Source: Flavobacteriales bacterium (GTDB lineage: Bacteria > Bacteroidota > Bacteroidia > NS11-12g > UBA955). From it: a stretch of 64,000 nt of DNA. The stretch covers positions 25,025 to 89,024 of the forward strand of contig CANFLS010000007.1 of the NCBI GenBank assembly GCA_947447955.1. Reading direction: 5' to 3'. This document shows positions 44,882-55,300 of this stretch, one piece after another; within the stretch, counting starts at the first letter, position 1; each line of letters starts with the position of its first letter. A program made the translations under genes and the position numbers. The notes beneath the pieces are model-generated. The model was not told the DNA's origin, did not search any database, and worked only from the letters and a program-made list of their open reading frames with translations.

Positions 44882-45028
44882 ATCACAAAAATAAGTGCCA
44901 TAATTTGCATTCCATTGTATTGAATTGAAATAAATATTGAAATAATTGATTTTAACAATGAATATCTATTAAAGTTGGTGGTATATATTCGCAAGAGTTT
45001 TGCAACTTGAAAAGGTTGCGCATTTATT

Positions 45029-46489
45029 ATGAAGCAAAACACATTCGGAATACCACACAGAATTATATTTTTCACTATCCTCATTCTTGGTGTTATTTCA
45101 AAATTGTTTATTAGTGGAATTACCGATTTAAGCAACGACGAAATTTTTTCAATATACCATGCTCAAATGGGTGTTATTGATTTATTCAAGGAACTTTCAA
45201 CTGGAAATAATCCACCATTATTTGAAACCATATTACATTATTGGATTAAACTTTTTGGAATTGACGAAAATGTGGTAAGAATTCCATCTATTATTTTCTC
45301 AGTAGTAAGCACTGTATTTATTTATTTCACAGCCAAACTAATATCAGAAAACAACGAAAAAAGCGGTTTACTGGCAAGTTTACTTTTTACACTCTCCCTT
45401 TTCATTTCAACATTACAAATTGAAACCCGTGCATATTCATTGATGATTATGCTGGTAATTATAAATTCATATTCGTTTTTAAGAAACATCCAAACAAAAT
45501 CGACGAATTTTTGGCAATCAGTATGGATACTAAGTACGGTTTTCGGTTGGTATACCCATTTTTTCACTATTTGGATTTTTATTGTTCAAGTAGTTTATGT
45601 ATTATTCAAATTCAAATCGTTACCAATTAAAAAAATAATAATTGGAGGGGTTTTAATCCTAATTCTTTTTTCTCCCTACATAGGAATTTTAATTCAACGA
45701 TTTTCGGCTACCGAAAACCAAGGAACCTGGGTTGAAGCAGCCAAATTCGATTCCATCTATTTTGTACTCTGGCAGTTTTGCAACAACCCAATTTCAACCA
45801 TCTTATTTTTCTTTGGATTTGGTTATTTCACCCATCTATCAGTAAAGCAGAAAAACATAAATCAACAGTTTGTTGCATTGTGGTTTTGGTTGCCATTTTT
45901 ATTGATGTACTTGATCTCTCTCCCACATAAATTTTCAATACCCATGTTTTTAGAAAGGTATGTGAGTTTTGTGGCACCGGCATTATTTATTGGCCTAGCT
46001 GTAGTTATTATTCAGATTACCAAAAACTTACAAACTAAATCAGGTTTATTTAAATTCTTACCATTGGTTCTCATATTGTTTATGTGTACTGGAGTTAAAA
46101 TGAAAGAAAGTAAAAATATTTTCAAACAATACTCGGAATTAAACAAGCGAAATACACTCCCTCAAAAAACAATTTTGCAGCCATATTATGGTGCTTTTAG
46201 TTTTTTGTATTTTAATAATCGCCAAGATTTCAGAGACTTTGCTACATCAAAAATTTATGATCACATGGAAAGGCAATTGGCAAAAAATGATATTTATACA
46301 AGTAGAAAGAACAGTTTAAACTACTTTCTAAATGATTCTAGTAAATCAATTGTTTGTATGCAAGGTGAGTTAAATAGAACAAACGAAATTTATGTAGTAG
46401 ATAGTTTTTTAAAGAGTAAAAACTACAATCAATTGCCTCAAGAAATATTAAAGGGTAAAAATTACAAAATTGAAATAAAAACGAAATAA
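45029..46489 (+). CDS. GT39-like (ArnT/PMT type) glycosyltransferase
   Basis: This 486-residue polytopic protein has about twelve membrane segments. The acidic pair of the first periplasmic loop is present (SNDEIFSIYHAQMG), followed by the NNPPLFETILHYWIKLFG motif common in the GT39 superfamily. The C-terminal third is periplasmic. It would move a sugar from polyprenyl phosphate to an envelope acceptor. It is followed by a terminator and stands alone as a transcript. Confidence 0.78.
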   Translation: MKQNTFGIPHRIIFFTILILGVISKLFISGITDLSNDEIFSIYHAQMGVIDLFKELSTGNNPPLFETILHYWIKLFGIDENVVRIPSIIFSVVSTVFIYFTAKLISENNEKSGLLASLLFTLSLFISTLQIETRAYSLMIMLVIINSYSFLRNIQTKSTNFWQSVWILSTVFGWYTHFFTIWIFIVQVVYVLFKFKSLPIKKIIIGGVLILILFSPYIGILIQRFSATENQGTWVEAAKFDSIYFVLWQFCNNPISTILFFFGFGYFTHLSVKQKNINQQFVALWFWLPFLLMYLISLPHKFSIPMFLERYVSFVAPALFIGLAVVIIQITKNLQTKSGLFKFLPLVLILFMCTGVKMKESKNIFKQYSELNKRNTLPQKTILQPYYGAFSFLYFNNRQDFRDFATSKIYDHMERQLAKNDIYTSRKNSLNYFLNDSSKSIVCMQGELNRTNEIYVVDSFLKSKNYNQLPQEILKGKNYKIEIKTK

Positions 46490-46493
46490 AAAA

Positions 46494-46512
46494 AAGGCGG
46501 TGTAACCGCCTT
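46494..46512. terminator. terminator between the GT39-like and DUF3276 genes
   Basis: AAGGCGGT-GTA-ACCGCCTT, an 8-bp GC-rich hairpin between two convergent genes. A run of A precedes it, so it should work best on the minus strand, but the TTCTTCC tail allows use from the plus strand as well. Confidence 0.8.
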
Positions 46513-46531
46513 CTTCCTCACAAAATTCAAA

Positions 46532-46852
46532 TTAATCTTCGTTACCTTGGTTGTCATCTCGTTGGTACTCATCGAAATTATATTCGGGGAGTAAATTCGA
46601 TTTAACATGTCCAATAGTTTCATTTAAAGCATCGGCAAATTTGTTAAAATCTTCTTTGTAAAGATGGATTTTAGTTTTTACGAAAGAACCATCGTCAAAT
46701 CTGCTGCGTTTGCTTTCTGTAATGGTGATATAATAATCAACATTTCTTGTAGCTTTCACATCAAAAAAATACGTTCTTTTGCCGGCCCTAATGCGTTTAG
46801 AAAAAATCTCTTCCTGCGATTGGTCTTTGTAGTTGTCTTCCTGCATAGGCAT
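46532..46852 (-). CDS. DUF3276 / PUR-alpha-like nucleic-acid binding protein
   Basis: This 106-residue protein belongs to the DUF3276 group, related to the PUR repeat: IFSKRIRAGKRTYFFDVKATR followed by DYYITITESKR, then IHLYKEDFNKFADALNE. PUR proteins bind single-stranded DNA or RNA; the bacterial form is likely a small regulator. A second ATG at 46846 is equally possible as start. It is a conserved single gene in this phylum. Confidence 0.88.
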   Translation of the reverse strand: MPMQEDNYKDQSQEEIFSKRIRAGKRTYFFDVKATRNVDYYITITESKRSRFDDGSFVKTKIHLYKEDFNKFADALNETIGHVKSNLLPEYNFDEYQRDDNQGNED

Positions 46853-47034
46853 TTCTATTTGGTTTAAAAAAAGTTAATAAAGCAAATAAACGAAATTTAT
46901 CGACTTATGCAATATTAAATCATCGATTTTTTGTATTAATTTGTTAACTAAACAAATTTGATGTGTTGTTAATTTGACACTTACTCAAAGGTCCATAATG
47001 TCAAAAACAGAATATAATATTACTAGCTATTCAC

Positions 47035-48792
47035 TTACGATGTTTGATTTTCATATAACCATTGGTAATATCCCCCAAAAGAAATTAGAAATTCATGTTT
47101 GCCAGACTCAATTATTTTACCTTTTTCTAATATAATAATATTGTTTGCATGCTGCAATGGAGCCACCCTGTGACTCGTGATAATCACCGTTTTATTTTGA
47201 AAAACTTCCTTCAAATTATAAATGATTCTCGACTCAGTTTCCGCATCAACTGCGCTTAAACAGTCATCTAAAATTAATATATCAGAATTTTTCATTAACG
47301 CTCTTGCCAAAGAAACACGTTGTTTTTGACCCCCAGAAAGCGAAACACCCCTTTCGCCCAAAATGGTATGTTTACCTTGCTCAAACAAGGCAATATCCTT
47401 ATCTAAGCAAGTAATTCTAATGATTTCATCCAATTGCTCTTGAGAATATTCACTTACCCCAAATGTAATGTTCGCTTCAATTGTATCACTAAATAAAAAT
47501 ACATCTTGAGGGACATAAGCAATCAATTTTCTGTATGCATTCAAATGCAAACTTGAAATAAATTGGTCATCTATCATGATTTGCCCCGATTGTACTTGAA
47601 TTTGTTTGGTTAGCAATTGCAATAATGTACTTTTTCCTGATCCTGTTTTACCAGTAATTCCAATTATTTCCCCCTTTGATATTTGAAAAGAAACATCAGT
47701 TAATGCATTTTCAGTTTTATCAATATACTTGTGTGTTATTTTATTGAAATCAATTTGTTTTGATAATGATAAAACAACTTCGTTATCTTGTAAATCAACC
47801 TCTTCACGATTTAAAAAGTCGTTGATTCGCTTTTGACTTGCACTGGCCTTTTGCACCAACGCAGTTGTCCATCCCAAACTAGCCACTGGCCAAATAAGCA
47901 TATTCAAGTAGATAACAAATTCAGCTAAATTGCCCGGAGTGAATACTCCTTTTTCAACTTCTCGTCCTCCAACATAAAGTACAATGATGGTAGAAAGCCC
48001 TACAAGCAACATCATTAAAGGAAAAAACAAAGAATTGACCATGGCCAATTTTAAATTTCTATTTTGAAATTCTACCCCCTGATCATTGAAATCTTTTGAA
48101 AAGTATTTTTCAGCACCAAAAGATTTTAAAATTCTAATTCCTGAAAATGTTTCTTGGGCATGGGTGGTAATCACCGAAAGTTGCTCTTGGATTTTTTTAT
48201 TTCCAAAGTTGATTTTTTGACTCACATAATATATTGAAATAGATAGTATTGGTAAAGGAACAATAACCCAAAATGCCAAGTGTTTGTTTACCATAATCAT
48301 CTGAGTAATAATCATTATAAATGAAAACAATACGTTGGCAAAATACATAATTGCTGGACCAATGTACATTCTCACATTTGAAATATCTTCGGTAATGCGC
48401 GACATTAAATCACCCGTATAATTTTGACGGTAGAAGTCTTCACCGAGCTTTTCATATTTCAAAAACAGTTCATTTTTTTGGTCATATTCAATTTCTCTAG
48501 AAGCTACAACCAGGGTTTGTCTCATAAAAAACATAAAAACACCCTTTAATACAGAAGCCAAAACAATGGCAATGCCAAAACCCAAGGCATTAAACATAAT
48601 TATTTTGTAAAGAATATTACTTTGCGAATAACCAAAAAGCTGAGAATTAAAATAGGCATCATCCAAACCTTGACGAACAAAGACAGGTACGTAAATAGCA
48701 AAAAAATTGGATAGGATAACACAAAGAATTCCCATTAATATGAGGAATTTGTATTTTTTAATATATTTGTTGAGGGATAAAAGTTCTTTCAC
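47035..48792 (-). CDS. ABC transporter of MsbA-type exporter form
   Basis: This is a half-transporter of about 585 residues: six membrane helices (about 15-310) followed by an ATPase with GKTGSGKST, signature LSGGQKQR and Walker B ILILDDCLSAVD. It probably acts as a homodimer, exporting lipid, peptide or drug. A GTG at 48792 is preferred over an earlier TTG (48825) because the probable promoter -7 element (48820-48813) lies between them. Confidence 0.85.
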   Translation of the reverse strand: MKELLSLNKYIKKYKFLILMGILCVILSNFFAIYVPVFVRQGLDDAYFNSQLFGYSQSNILYKIIMFNALGFGIAIVLASVLKGVFMFFMRQTLVVASREIEYDQKNELFLKYEKLGEDFYRQNYTGDLMSRITEDISNVRMYIGPAIMYFANVLFSFIMIITQMIMVNKHLAFWVIVPLPILSISIYYVSQKINFGNKKIQEQLSVITTHAQETFSGIRILKSFGAEKYFSKDFNDQGVEFQNRNLKLAMVNSLFFPLMMLLVGLSTIIVLYVGGREVEKGVFTPGNLAEFVIYLNMLIWPVASLGWTTALVQKASASQKRINDFLNREEVDLQDNEVVLSLSKQIDFNKITHKYIDKTENALTDVSFQISKGEIIGITGKTGSGKSTLLQLLTKQIQVQSGQIMIDDQFISSLHLNAYRKLIAYVPQDVFLFSDTIEANITFGVSEYSQEQLDEIIRITCLDKDIALFEQGKHTILGERGVSLSGGQKQRVSLARALMKNSDILILDDCLSAVDAETESRIIYNLKEVFQNKTVIITSHRVAPLQHANNIIILEKGKIIESGKHEFLISFGGYYQWLYENQTS

Positions 48793-48812
48793 TGTGGTTG
48801 GTAATTCTAGTG

Positions 48813-48820
48813 CAAAGTTA
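48813..48820 (-). promoter_or_regulatory. -7 element of the ABC exporter gene
   Basis: TAACTTTG on the minus strand, 20 bases before the GTG at 48792. It lies inside the longer version of the reading frame that begins at 48825. The nearest suitable TTG is 24 bases upstream. Confidence 0.45.
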
Positions 48821-48936
48821 ACCAATATAGTGAAGGAGAAAGGCCAAAAAAGAGAAAGAAATGATTTTTAGGAGTGAAACCTGAAATATTCTTCAATTAT
48901 TTTTCACAAACATTTCCACAATGACCAATTATTTTG

Positions 48937-48944
48937 TATATTTG
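48937..48944 (+). promoter_or_regulatory. -7 element of rpsO
   Basis: TATATTTG followed by CAGCCC, a form common ahead of ribosomal protein genes in this phylum. The ATG is 20 bases downstream. The -33 position reads TTC rather than TTG. Confidence 0.6.
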
Positions 48945-48963
48945 CAGCCCAATTGTTAGAATT

Positions 48964-49233
48964 ATGCATTTAACAACAGATAGAAAAAAAGAAATATTTA
49001 CTCAGTTTGGTGGAACATCTACCAACACAGGTAGTACAGAAGCGCAAGTTGCAATGTTTACAGAAAGAATCAATTTCATCAGTGGTCACTTGAAAACTGC
49101 AAAGAAAGACACGAGCGCTGAATTGTCATTGATTAAACTTGTAGGAAAACGTCGTAGTTTGTTGAACTACTTGGCGAAGAAAGATATTTTCAAATATCGT
49201 GCTCTAATTAAAGAATTAGGATTGCGTAAGTAA
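48964..49233 (+). CDS. rpsO: 30S ribosomal protein S15
   Basis: S15 binds the central domain of 16S rRNA. This 89-residue protein shows the standard TGSTEAQVAMFTERI, HLKTAKKD and LVGKRRSLLNYL motifs. The ATG at 48964 is used; the earlier in-frame start overlaps the promoter. It precedes pnp, as in many bacteria, but a strong terminator separates the two. Confidence 0.97.
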   Translation: MHLTTDRKKEIFTQFGGTSTNTGSTEAQVAMFTERINFISGHLKTAKKDTSAELSLIKLVGKRRSLLNYLAKKDIFKYRALIKELGLRK

Positions 49234-49256
49234 TCTCAAATTCTTCCTTATGATAG

Positions 49257-49292
49257 AAAAGCCCCGTTCGCCAAAGCGAATCGGGGCTTTTT
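49257..49292 (+). terminator. rpsO terminator
   Basis: A long GC-rich hairpin: GCCCCG and TTCGC pair with GCGAA and CGGGGC around a CAAA loop (one bulged T), followed by a T run. It should reduce but may not abolish transcription into pnp. Confidence 0.92.
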
Positions 49293-49313
49293 ATTTAAAA
49301 AATTATTATTAAA

Positions 49314-51518
49314 ATGAACATACAAAAAAGAACTTTTGATACCGGAGATGGCCGTATCATTGAAATTGAAACCGGAAAACTTGCCCGTCAAGCACACGGT
49401 AGTTGTGTAGTAAAGGTTGGAAAAACCATGATCCTTGCAACTGTAGTAAGTGGTTATGATGCCAAAGAAGGAATCGATTTCCTTCCATTGAGCGTTGATT
49501 ACCAAGAAAAATTTGCTGCAGTGGGAAGAATCCCAGGAAGCTTTTTGCGCCGTGAAGCGCGTTTGTCTGACTATGAAATTTTGATTTCTCGTTTGGTAGA
49601 TCGTTGCTTGCGTCCATTGTTTCCTGATACTTATCACGCCGATACCCAAGTAATGTTACAATTGATTTCTTCAGATGACGATATCATTCCTGATACATAT
49701 GTTGGATTGGCAGCATCTACTGCTTTAATGCTTTCTGATATTCCTTTCTTAGGTCCTATTTCGGAAGTACGCGTTGGTAGAATTGACGGAAAATTGGTTA
49801 TTAATCCAAGCAAATCTGAATTGGTAAACTCTGATTTGGATCTTTTGGTTGGTGGTACAGCCGATGACCTAAACATGGTTGAAGGTGAAATGAAAGAATT
49901 ATCTGAAGATGAATTCTTGGAAGCATTGAAATTTGGTCATGATGCTGTTAAAAAGCAATGTGCTGAACAAATGGCATTCCTTGAGCAAATGGGCGGTCGT
50001 AAACCAGCTCGTGAGTTCAATCATGAAGACAATGATGAAGAATTGCGCACTAAAGTTATCGCTGAAACTTCTGCTGAAATTCGCGCAGTTGCTGAAAGTG
50101 GCAAACCTAAACATGAAAGAAGCGAATCTTTCAAAGCAATTATTTCTGAATATGTAAAACAATTTGAGGGACATGAGTCAGAATCTAGAATGGTTCGTTT
50201 AGCTAAGAAATATTTCCACGAAGCTGAATACAACCAAATGAGAGCCATGATCTTAGATTCTGGTCGTCGTTTAGATGGACGTTCAACTGTTCAAGTTAGA
50301 CCTATATACACTGAGGTTGATTATTTGCCAGCTGCTCACGGTTCTGCCGTATTTACACGTGGTGAAACACAATCTCTTACTTCTGTAACTTTGGGTGGTA
50401 AATTAGACGAACAATTGTTAGATGCACCTTTTTTCCACGGTAACAGTCGTTTGATGCTACATTACAATTTCCCAGGTTTCTCTACAGGTGAAGTTCGACC
50501 GAACAGAGGTCCAGGACGCCGTGAAATTGGTCATGGTAATTTGGCACTAAGAGGTTTGAGAACTATGATTCCTTCAGATGTTCCTTACGTAATTCGTATT
50601 GTAAGCGATATTTTAGAATCTAACGGTTCTTCAAGTATGGCAACAGTTTGTGCGGGTTCTATGGCATTGATGGATTCAGGTATTAAATTAAACAAACCTG
50701 TAAGTGGTATTGCAATGGGATTGATTACAGATGAAACTGGTAGATATCAAGTTTTAACCGACATCTTAGGTGATGAAGATCATTTGGGTGATATGGATTT
50801 CAAAGTAGTAGGAACCAAAGATGGTATTACTGCATGTCAAATGGATATCAAAATCAACGGATTAAAATGGGATATGGTTTCTCAAGCGTTGAAGCAAGCA
50901 AAAGATGGTCGTTTGCATATCTTAGGCGAAATGGAAAAAACCATTTCAGCTCCAGCATCTGAATTGAAACCGCATACTCCAAGAGTTGAAGTAATTGTAA
51001 TTGAAAAAGAATTTATTGGTGCAATCATTGGCCCAGGTGGTAAAATTATTCAAGAATTACAAGCAAGAACTGGTACTACAATTTCTATTGAAGAGAGAGA
51101 TGGCAAAGGTTTTGTTGAAATTTTGAGTAGTGATGGCGAAGGAATGGAAAAAGCAATTGAAGCTGTTAAAGGCATTGTTGCAATTCCTGAAGTTGGAGGC
51201 ACTTATACAGGTAAAGTTAAAACAATCACTGACTTTGGTGCATTCGTTGAATTTATGCCTAACAAAGATGGTTTGTTACACATTAGCGAAATTGCTTGGG
51301 AAAAAATTCCAACAATGGAAGGTGTATTTACTGAGGGACAAATGCTTGAAGTGAAACTTGTAGAAGTTGACAAGAAAACTGGCAAATACAGATTGAGCAG
51401 AAAAGCGCTTTTAGAAAAACCTGAAGGTTATGTTGAAAGAGAACCAAGGGAACGTCCTGAAAGAAACGACCGCGACCGTGGCAACGACCGCAACAGAAAC
51501 GACCGTAGACCTAGATAA
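49314..51518 (+). CDS. pnp: polyribonucleotide nucleotidyltransferase (PNPase)
   Basis: PNPase degrades RNA from the 3' end with phosphate and can add tails. The 734-residue protein has two RNase PH domains (about 1-140 and 320-540, with FPGFSTGEVRPNRGPGRREIGHG), a KH domain (about 555-615, GAIIGPGGKII) and an S1 domain (about 625-693, ITDFGAFVEFMPNKDGLLH). A charged Arg/Asp/Asn-rich tail follows. Two copies of the TGAGGGACA motif lie in it (50165, 51332). Confidence 0.97.
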   Translation: MNIQKRTFDTGDGRIIEIETGKLARQAHGSCVVKVGKTMILATVVSGYDAKEGIDFLPLSVDYQEKFAAVGRIPGSFLRREARLSDYEILISRLVDRCLRPLFPDTYHADTQVMLQLISSDDDIIPDTYVGLAASTALMLSDIPFLGPISEVRVGRIDGKLVINPSKSELVNSDLDLLVGGTADDLNMVEGEMKELSEDEFLEALKFGHDAVKKQCAEQMAFLEQMGGRKPAREFNHEDNDEELRTKVIAETSAEIRAVAESGKPKHERSESFKAIISEYVKQFEGHESESRMVRLAKKYFHEAEYNQMRAMILDSGRRLDGRSTVQVRPIYTEVDYLPAAHGSAVFTRGETQSLTSVTLGGKLDEQLLDAPFFHGNSRLMLHYNFPGFSTGEVRPNRGPGRREIGHGNLALRGLRTMIPSDVPYVIRIVSDILESNGSSSMATVCAGSMALMDSGIKLNKPVSGIAMGLITDETGRYQVLTDILGDEDHLGDMDFKVVGTKDGITACQMDIKINGLKWDMVSQALKQAKDGRLHILGEMEKTISAPASELKPHTPRVEVIVIEKEFIGAIIGPGGKIIQELQARTGTTISIEERDGKGFVEILSSDGEGMEKAIEAVKGIVAIPEVGGTYTGKVKTITDFGAFVEFMPNKDGLLHISEIAWEKIPTMEGVFTEGQMLEVKLVEVDKKTGKYRLSRKALLEKPEGYVEREPRERPERNDRDRGNDRNRNDRRPR

Positions 51519-51536
51519 TTAAATTAATCATTCATT

Positions 51537-51569
51537 AAAAAACCCCAAGAAATTTTCTTGGGGTTTTTT
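51537..51569 (+). terminator. pnp terminator
   Basis: AAAAAACCCCAAGAA pairs with TTCTTGGGGTTTTTT around a three-base loop. The perfect stem and U-tract sit 18 bases after the pnp stop. Confidence 0.93.
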
Positions 51570-51617
51570 GTTTTATTAAGAAATTCGAATTTATTCTAAA
51601 CAAAATTTTAATCTATA

Positions 51618-51650
51618 TTGCCAATATTAAAGCAGATAAAAATAAGTTTG
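51618..51650 (+). promoter_or_regulatory. promoter of the two-component pair
   Basis: TTG (51618-51620) and TAAGTTTG (51643-51650) are 22 bases apart. The ATG at 51661 follows 10 bases later, so the leader is very short. Confidence 0.6.
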
Positions 51651-51660
51651 TATATTATTT

Positions 51661-52308
51661 ATGACCAATAACTCAGATAATATAAAATTATTGATTGCAG
51701 ATGACCATGCAATGACACGCAAAGGCATTGAAATAATTGCCAAATATGAGTGGCATATAAAAGATATAAGCAGCGTAAGCAGCCTAGCAGAAACAAAAAA
51801 TTTAATTGCCATAAAAACCTTTAGTCACCTAATTTTAGATGTTTCATTTGGCGACGGAAATAGTATTGAAATAATTGATCATATTTTGCTTTTACAGCCA
51901 AAAATTTCAATACTTATATTCACAATGCACCCTAAACATATCTTAGATGGATTTTTGAGCACAAAAGGCATTAAATGGGTAGTGCAAAAAGACCTACCTG
52001 AAGAAAAAATAACCCATTTACTCAAGACTTTTCTATTTGAGAGAAATTCCGGGAATCTAGATATTGACTCCATGAATAAGTTTGAACTGTTTCATATGTT
52101 AAGTCCAAGAGAATTGCAAATTTTTCAATTGATGATTAAAGGTGTAAAAACCAATGAAATTGCAATAGAATTGGATGTAAAAAACAATACAATATCTACC
52201 TTAAAAAACAGATTACTCCAAAAAGTAGGTATAACGAATGAAATTGAACTTATAGAAATTGGAAAGATTCTGGGAATTGATAAAATAAACCACCCGGAAA
52301 ATGAATAA
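51661..52308 (+). CDS. NarL/FixJ-type response regulator
   Basis: This 215-residue regulator has a receiver domain with the acidic pair (ADDHAMTRKG), the phospho-acceptor Asp60 in LILDVSFGDG, a Thr in IFTMHPK and the conserved Lys in VQKDLP. The C-terminal LuxR-type helix-turn-helix (about 145-210) reads LSPRELQIFQLMIKGVKTNEIA and ISTLKNRLLQKVGI. It should bind DNA when phosphorylated by the kinase, whose gene overlaps it by 8 bases. Targets are not shown by the sequence. Confidence 0.9.
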   Translation: MTNNSDNIKLLIADDHAMTRKGIEIIAKYEWHIKDISSVSSLAETKNLIAIKTFSHLILDVSFGDGNSIEIIDHILLLQPKISILIFTMHPKHILDGFLSTKGIKWVVQKDLPEEKITHLLKTFLFERNSGNLDIDSMNKFELFHMLSPRELQIFQLMIKGVKTNEIAIELDVKNNTISTLKNRLLQKVGITNEIELIEIGKILGIDKINHPENE

Positions 52309-55300
52309 AATAATTTCCTGTGTTCAATATATAATTCTTGTTGTATACGTCCTTTTTAATCAATGCTTAATTGGACAAAGCAGTAATTTCATTATAAATA
52401 AGCTCACTATAAAAGATGGCTTACCTTCTAATATCATTTGGAATATTGAGTGGTCTAAAAATGACAACTTATGGTTGTCTTCTCAAGTTGGATTAATTGA
52501 ATATAATGGCAATGAAATTATAAAATCAAATTACTCACATCAATTTGTTGATATTCAATTAGATTGCAATAATAATTTAATTGCTTTAGATAAATATGGC
52601 GATATCTTTCATATTAATGACAACAACATTCCAAACATAGAAAAATATTATACAAACAATAATAATCCTAGGAATTACTTCCAAAACTACGCAGGTTTTT
52701 TCTTAACAAAAAAAATCTTCAATCACGTTAAAAAATCCAACACATATGATTTTGGTTGGTTCAATAATAAAATTTACCAAAAAAATAACAACTCATTTAT
52801 TAAAGAGACTCAGATTGACAAAAATGTAAAAAAATACGAATTATTTAAATTCACTAATCAGAAACTCGAAATATTAGCATCATTAAAATGCATGAATAAT
52901 GAATGTTTATTTATTCTCAATAACAAATTCTATTTCATAGACATTAAAAATATTGTTCAAGAAATTGATGCTAATTTTAATCCTATAAAATTCATTGGCA
53001 TACTCAATATCAATTCAAATTCTGACAAACAATGGATACAAAGAAATAACCAAAATGGATTATGTTTAATAATAGATAATAATGTTTATACTATTCAAAT
53101 TACGAATGAAATTATTAATCACAAGATAATTGCAGAACTAAAAACAGATGAAATTATAAAAAACATTGCATATAATGAAAGATTGAAAATTTGCATTTTA
53201 TCTACTGAAGCTAATGGAATATATATTTATAAAGAACCAAAAGTTCAAATAATTAAACCCATAAACAAAACCAAAACCAAATCTTTATACATACAAATTC
53301 CAATCTCAAAAACTCAACTATTAACTACTGGATTGGGTATTATTGGAAATGGAAATATTAAAAATACTTCCGGTTTAAAAACAACGATTGATAAAAGCTG
53401 GTGCGAAGATTGGAACCATAGAATTTGGTACTCAGGGGAAGATAAAATCAGTTTTTTCAAGAAACACGAATTAAAATCAAATGAATTTTTTGAATTAAAA
53501 AATCAAGGTGCTTGGGCATTTGTGTCAGACAATTTAAAGAAAACAATCTATTTATACAATTCAACAGGATTCTTTCAAATTGATTCTAATTATAAACTGA
53601 TTAAAATACTTGAGTTAAATCAAAAATTTGATCCCAATAACCAACCAAATGAATTAAAATTATTTGGCAACAAACTCTTTTTAGGAACAAATAATGGATT
53701 AATAATTTTCAATATTATTACTCATAAAATAGAAAAACATATATTTAAAGGAGATTGGATAAGGGGAATTTCAAAATTCAGCGACACATACATCATTTGC
53801 AATTATGGCAAATCATTATACTGCCTCAATAAAAATTCGGTAGTGTTTCCTATTGTAAATGATCAATTATCTTACTTAAAATACGCCCATGCATTACATA
53901 CTGATAAGAAACAGAATATCTGGATTTCAACAAACAATGGTATTATTTATGGCTCTAAATTGCTACTAGAATCGATTCTCAATAAACAAAAGATTAGGAA
54001 GTACATACATTACATAAACTATGAAAATGGTTTGGATGAATTAGAATTAAATGGTGGAGGAAATTCTTCAATTATTGAATTCAATAATAAACTAAGTTTT
54101 TTAAGCACGAACGGAGTAGTTGAAGTAGATCCCAATAAATGGAATAATTTTAATGAGAATTACGACTATTATTTAGAAGTTTTAAATGATGATTATCAGA
54201 AGGTTCAAATTAAAAATGAACATGTATATTTAGATTACAATAATGAATTTTGCAATATTGATATCATTTCTACAAATTGGAACAACAATGCAGATAACCG
54301 ATACCAATATTTCTGGCAAGATAAATGGCAATGGATCGATTTAAATAAAAGTCACGTTATCACCTTAAAAACCAAAGATCATGGAGATTTTAATTTGGTA
54401 GTTATTAAATATAACAAAGATGGTTCCAAATCAATCATTAAAAAACTCACCATTCATATTACATTAAAATGGTCAGAAACATGGTGGGGAATCTCTATTA
54501 TTCTCTTGTTTTCAGGAATATTAATTTATATCATTTTAAAAATACGACTAAAAAGAATCAACAAAATCAATTCAGATTTAAATGACACAATATCCAAACA
54601 AACTCAAGAATTGGTCAATATCAATAGAGAATTAGAATTAAGCAATGAGAAAAAAAGTCAAATAATTGCAATTTTAGGACATGATCTTTTTGTACCATTA
54701 AAATTTCTATCACAAGTGGGAAATGCCATGATAAAAAATTACAAATCCATGAGTCATGAAGAAATTATTGATGCCTTAACATCCATTTCTAATACATCAA
54801 ACAGACTTTCAATGTTGTGTAAAAACATATTAAATTGGATACAATATGAAAAAAACGAACTTGATTTAACGAACCAAGAATTTGAATTAAACGAAGTAAT
54901 TGACCAGATGATTCAAATAATTTCAATGGCTGTAACGCAAAAGGGTAATACAATTAATAAAACTCTTCCAGGAAATAAAATCATCAATACGAATTTAGAT
55001 GCTCTAGGTATTGTAATTCTAAATTTACTAAACAATGCAAATCGTTTTAGTGAGAATAGCAATATTTATATTGATTGTAACAAAGATCAAAACAATCAAT
55101 TAATTATTAAAGTAAAAGATGAAGGAATTGGAATGAAAGATGAAATTAGACAAATTTTATTGAAAACAGGAAGCCACAAAGCCGAGCCAGATACAGACTT
55201 TCAAAAAAGCTCAGGGATTGGATATTACATCATCCATGAGATATTAAAATCTGTAAATGGTAAAATCAACATTGAATCTATTGAAGGCCAAATAGGAACT

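Noticed and set aside
3271..48779. GAGGGAT words (3271, 6773, 15858, about 28342, 30667, 41760, 48773) as members of the motif family
   Set aside because: Only about twice the chance number and without the extended flanks, so they were left out of the count.
49248..49649. Minus-strand reading frame of 133 codons across the rpsO terminator and the start of pnp
   Set aside because: It is antisense to pnp and spans a clear terminator hairpin; a shadow.
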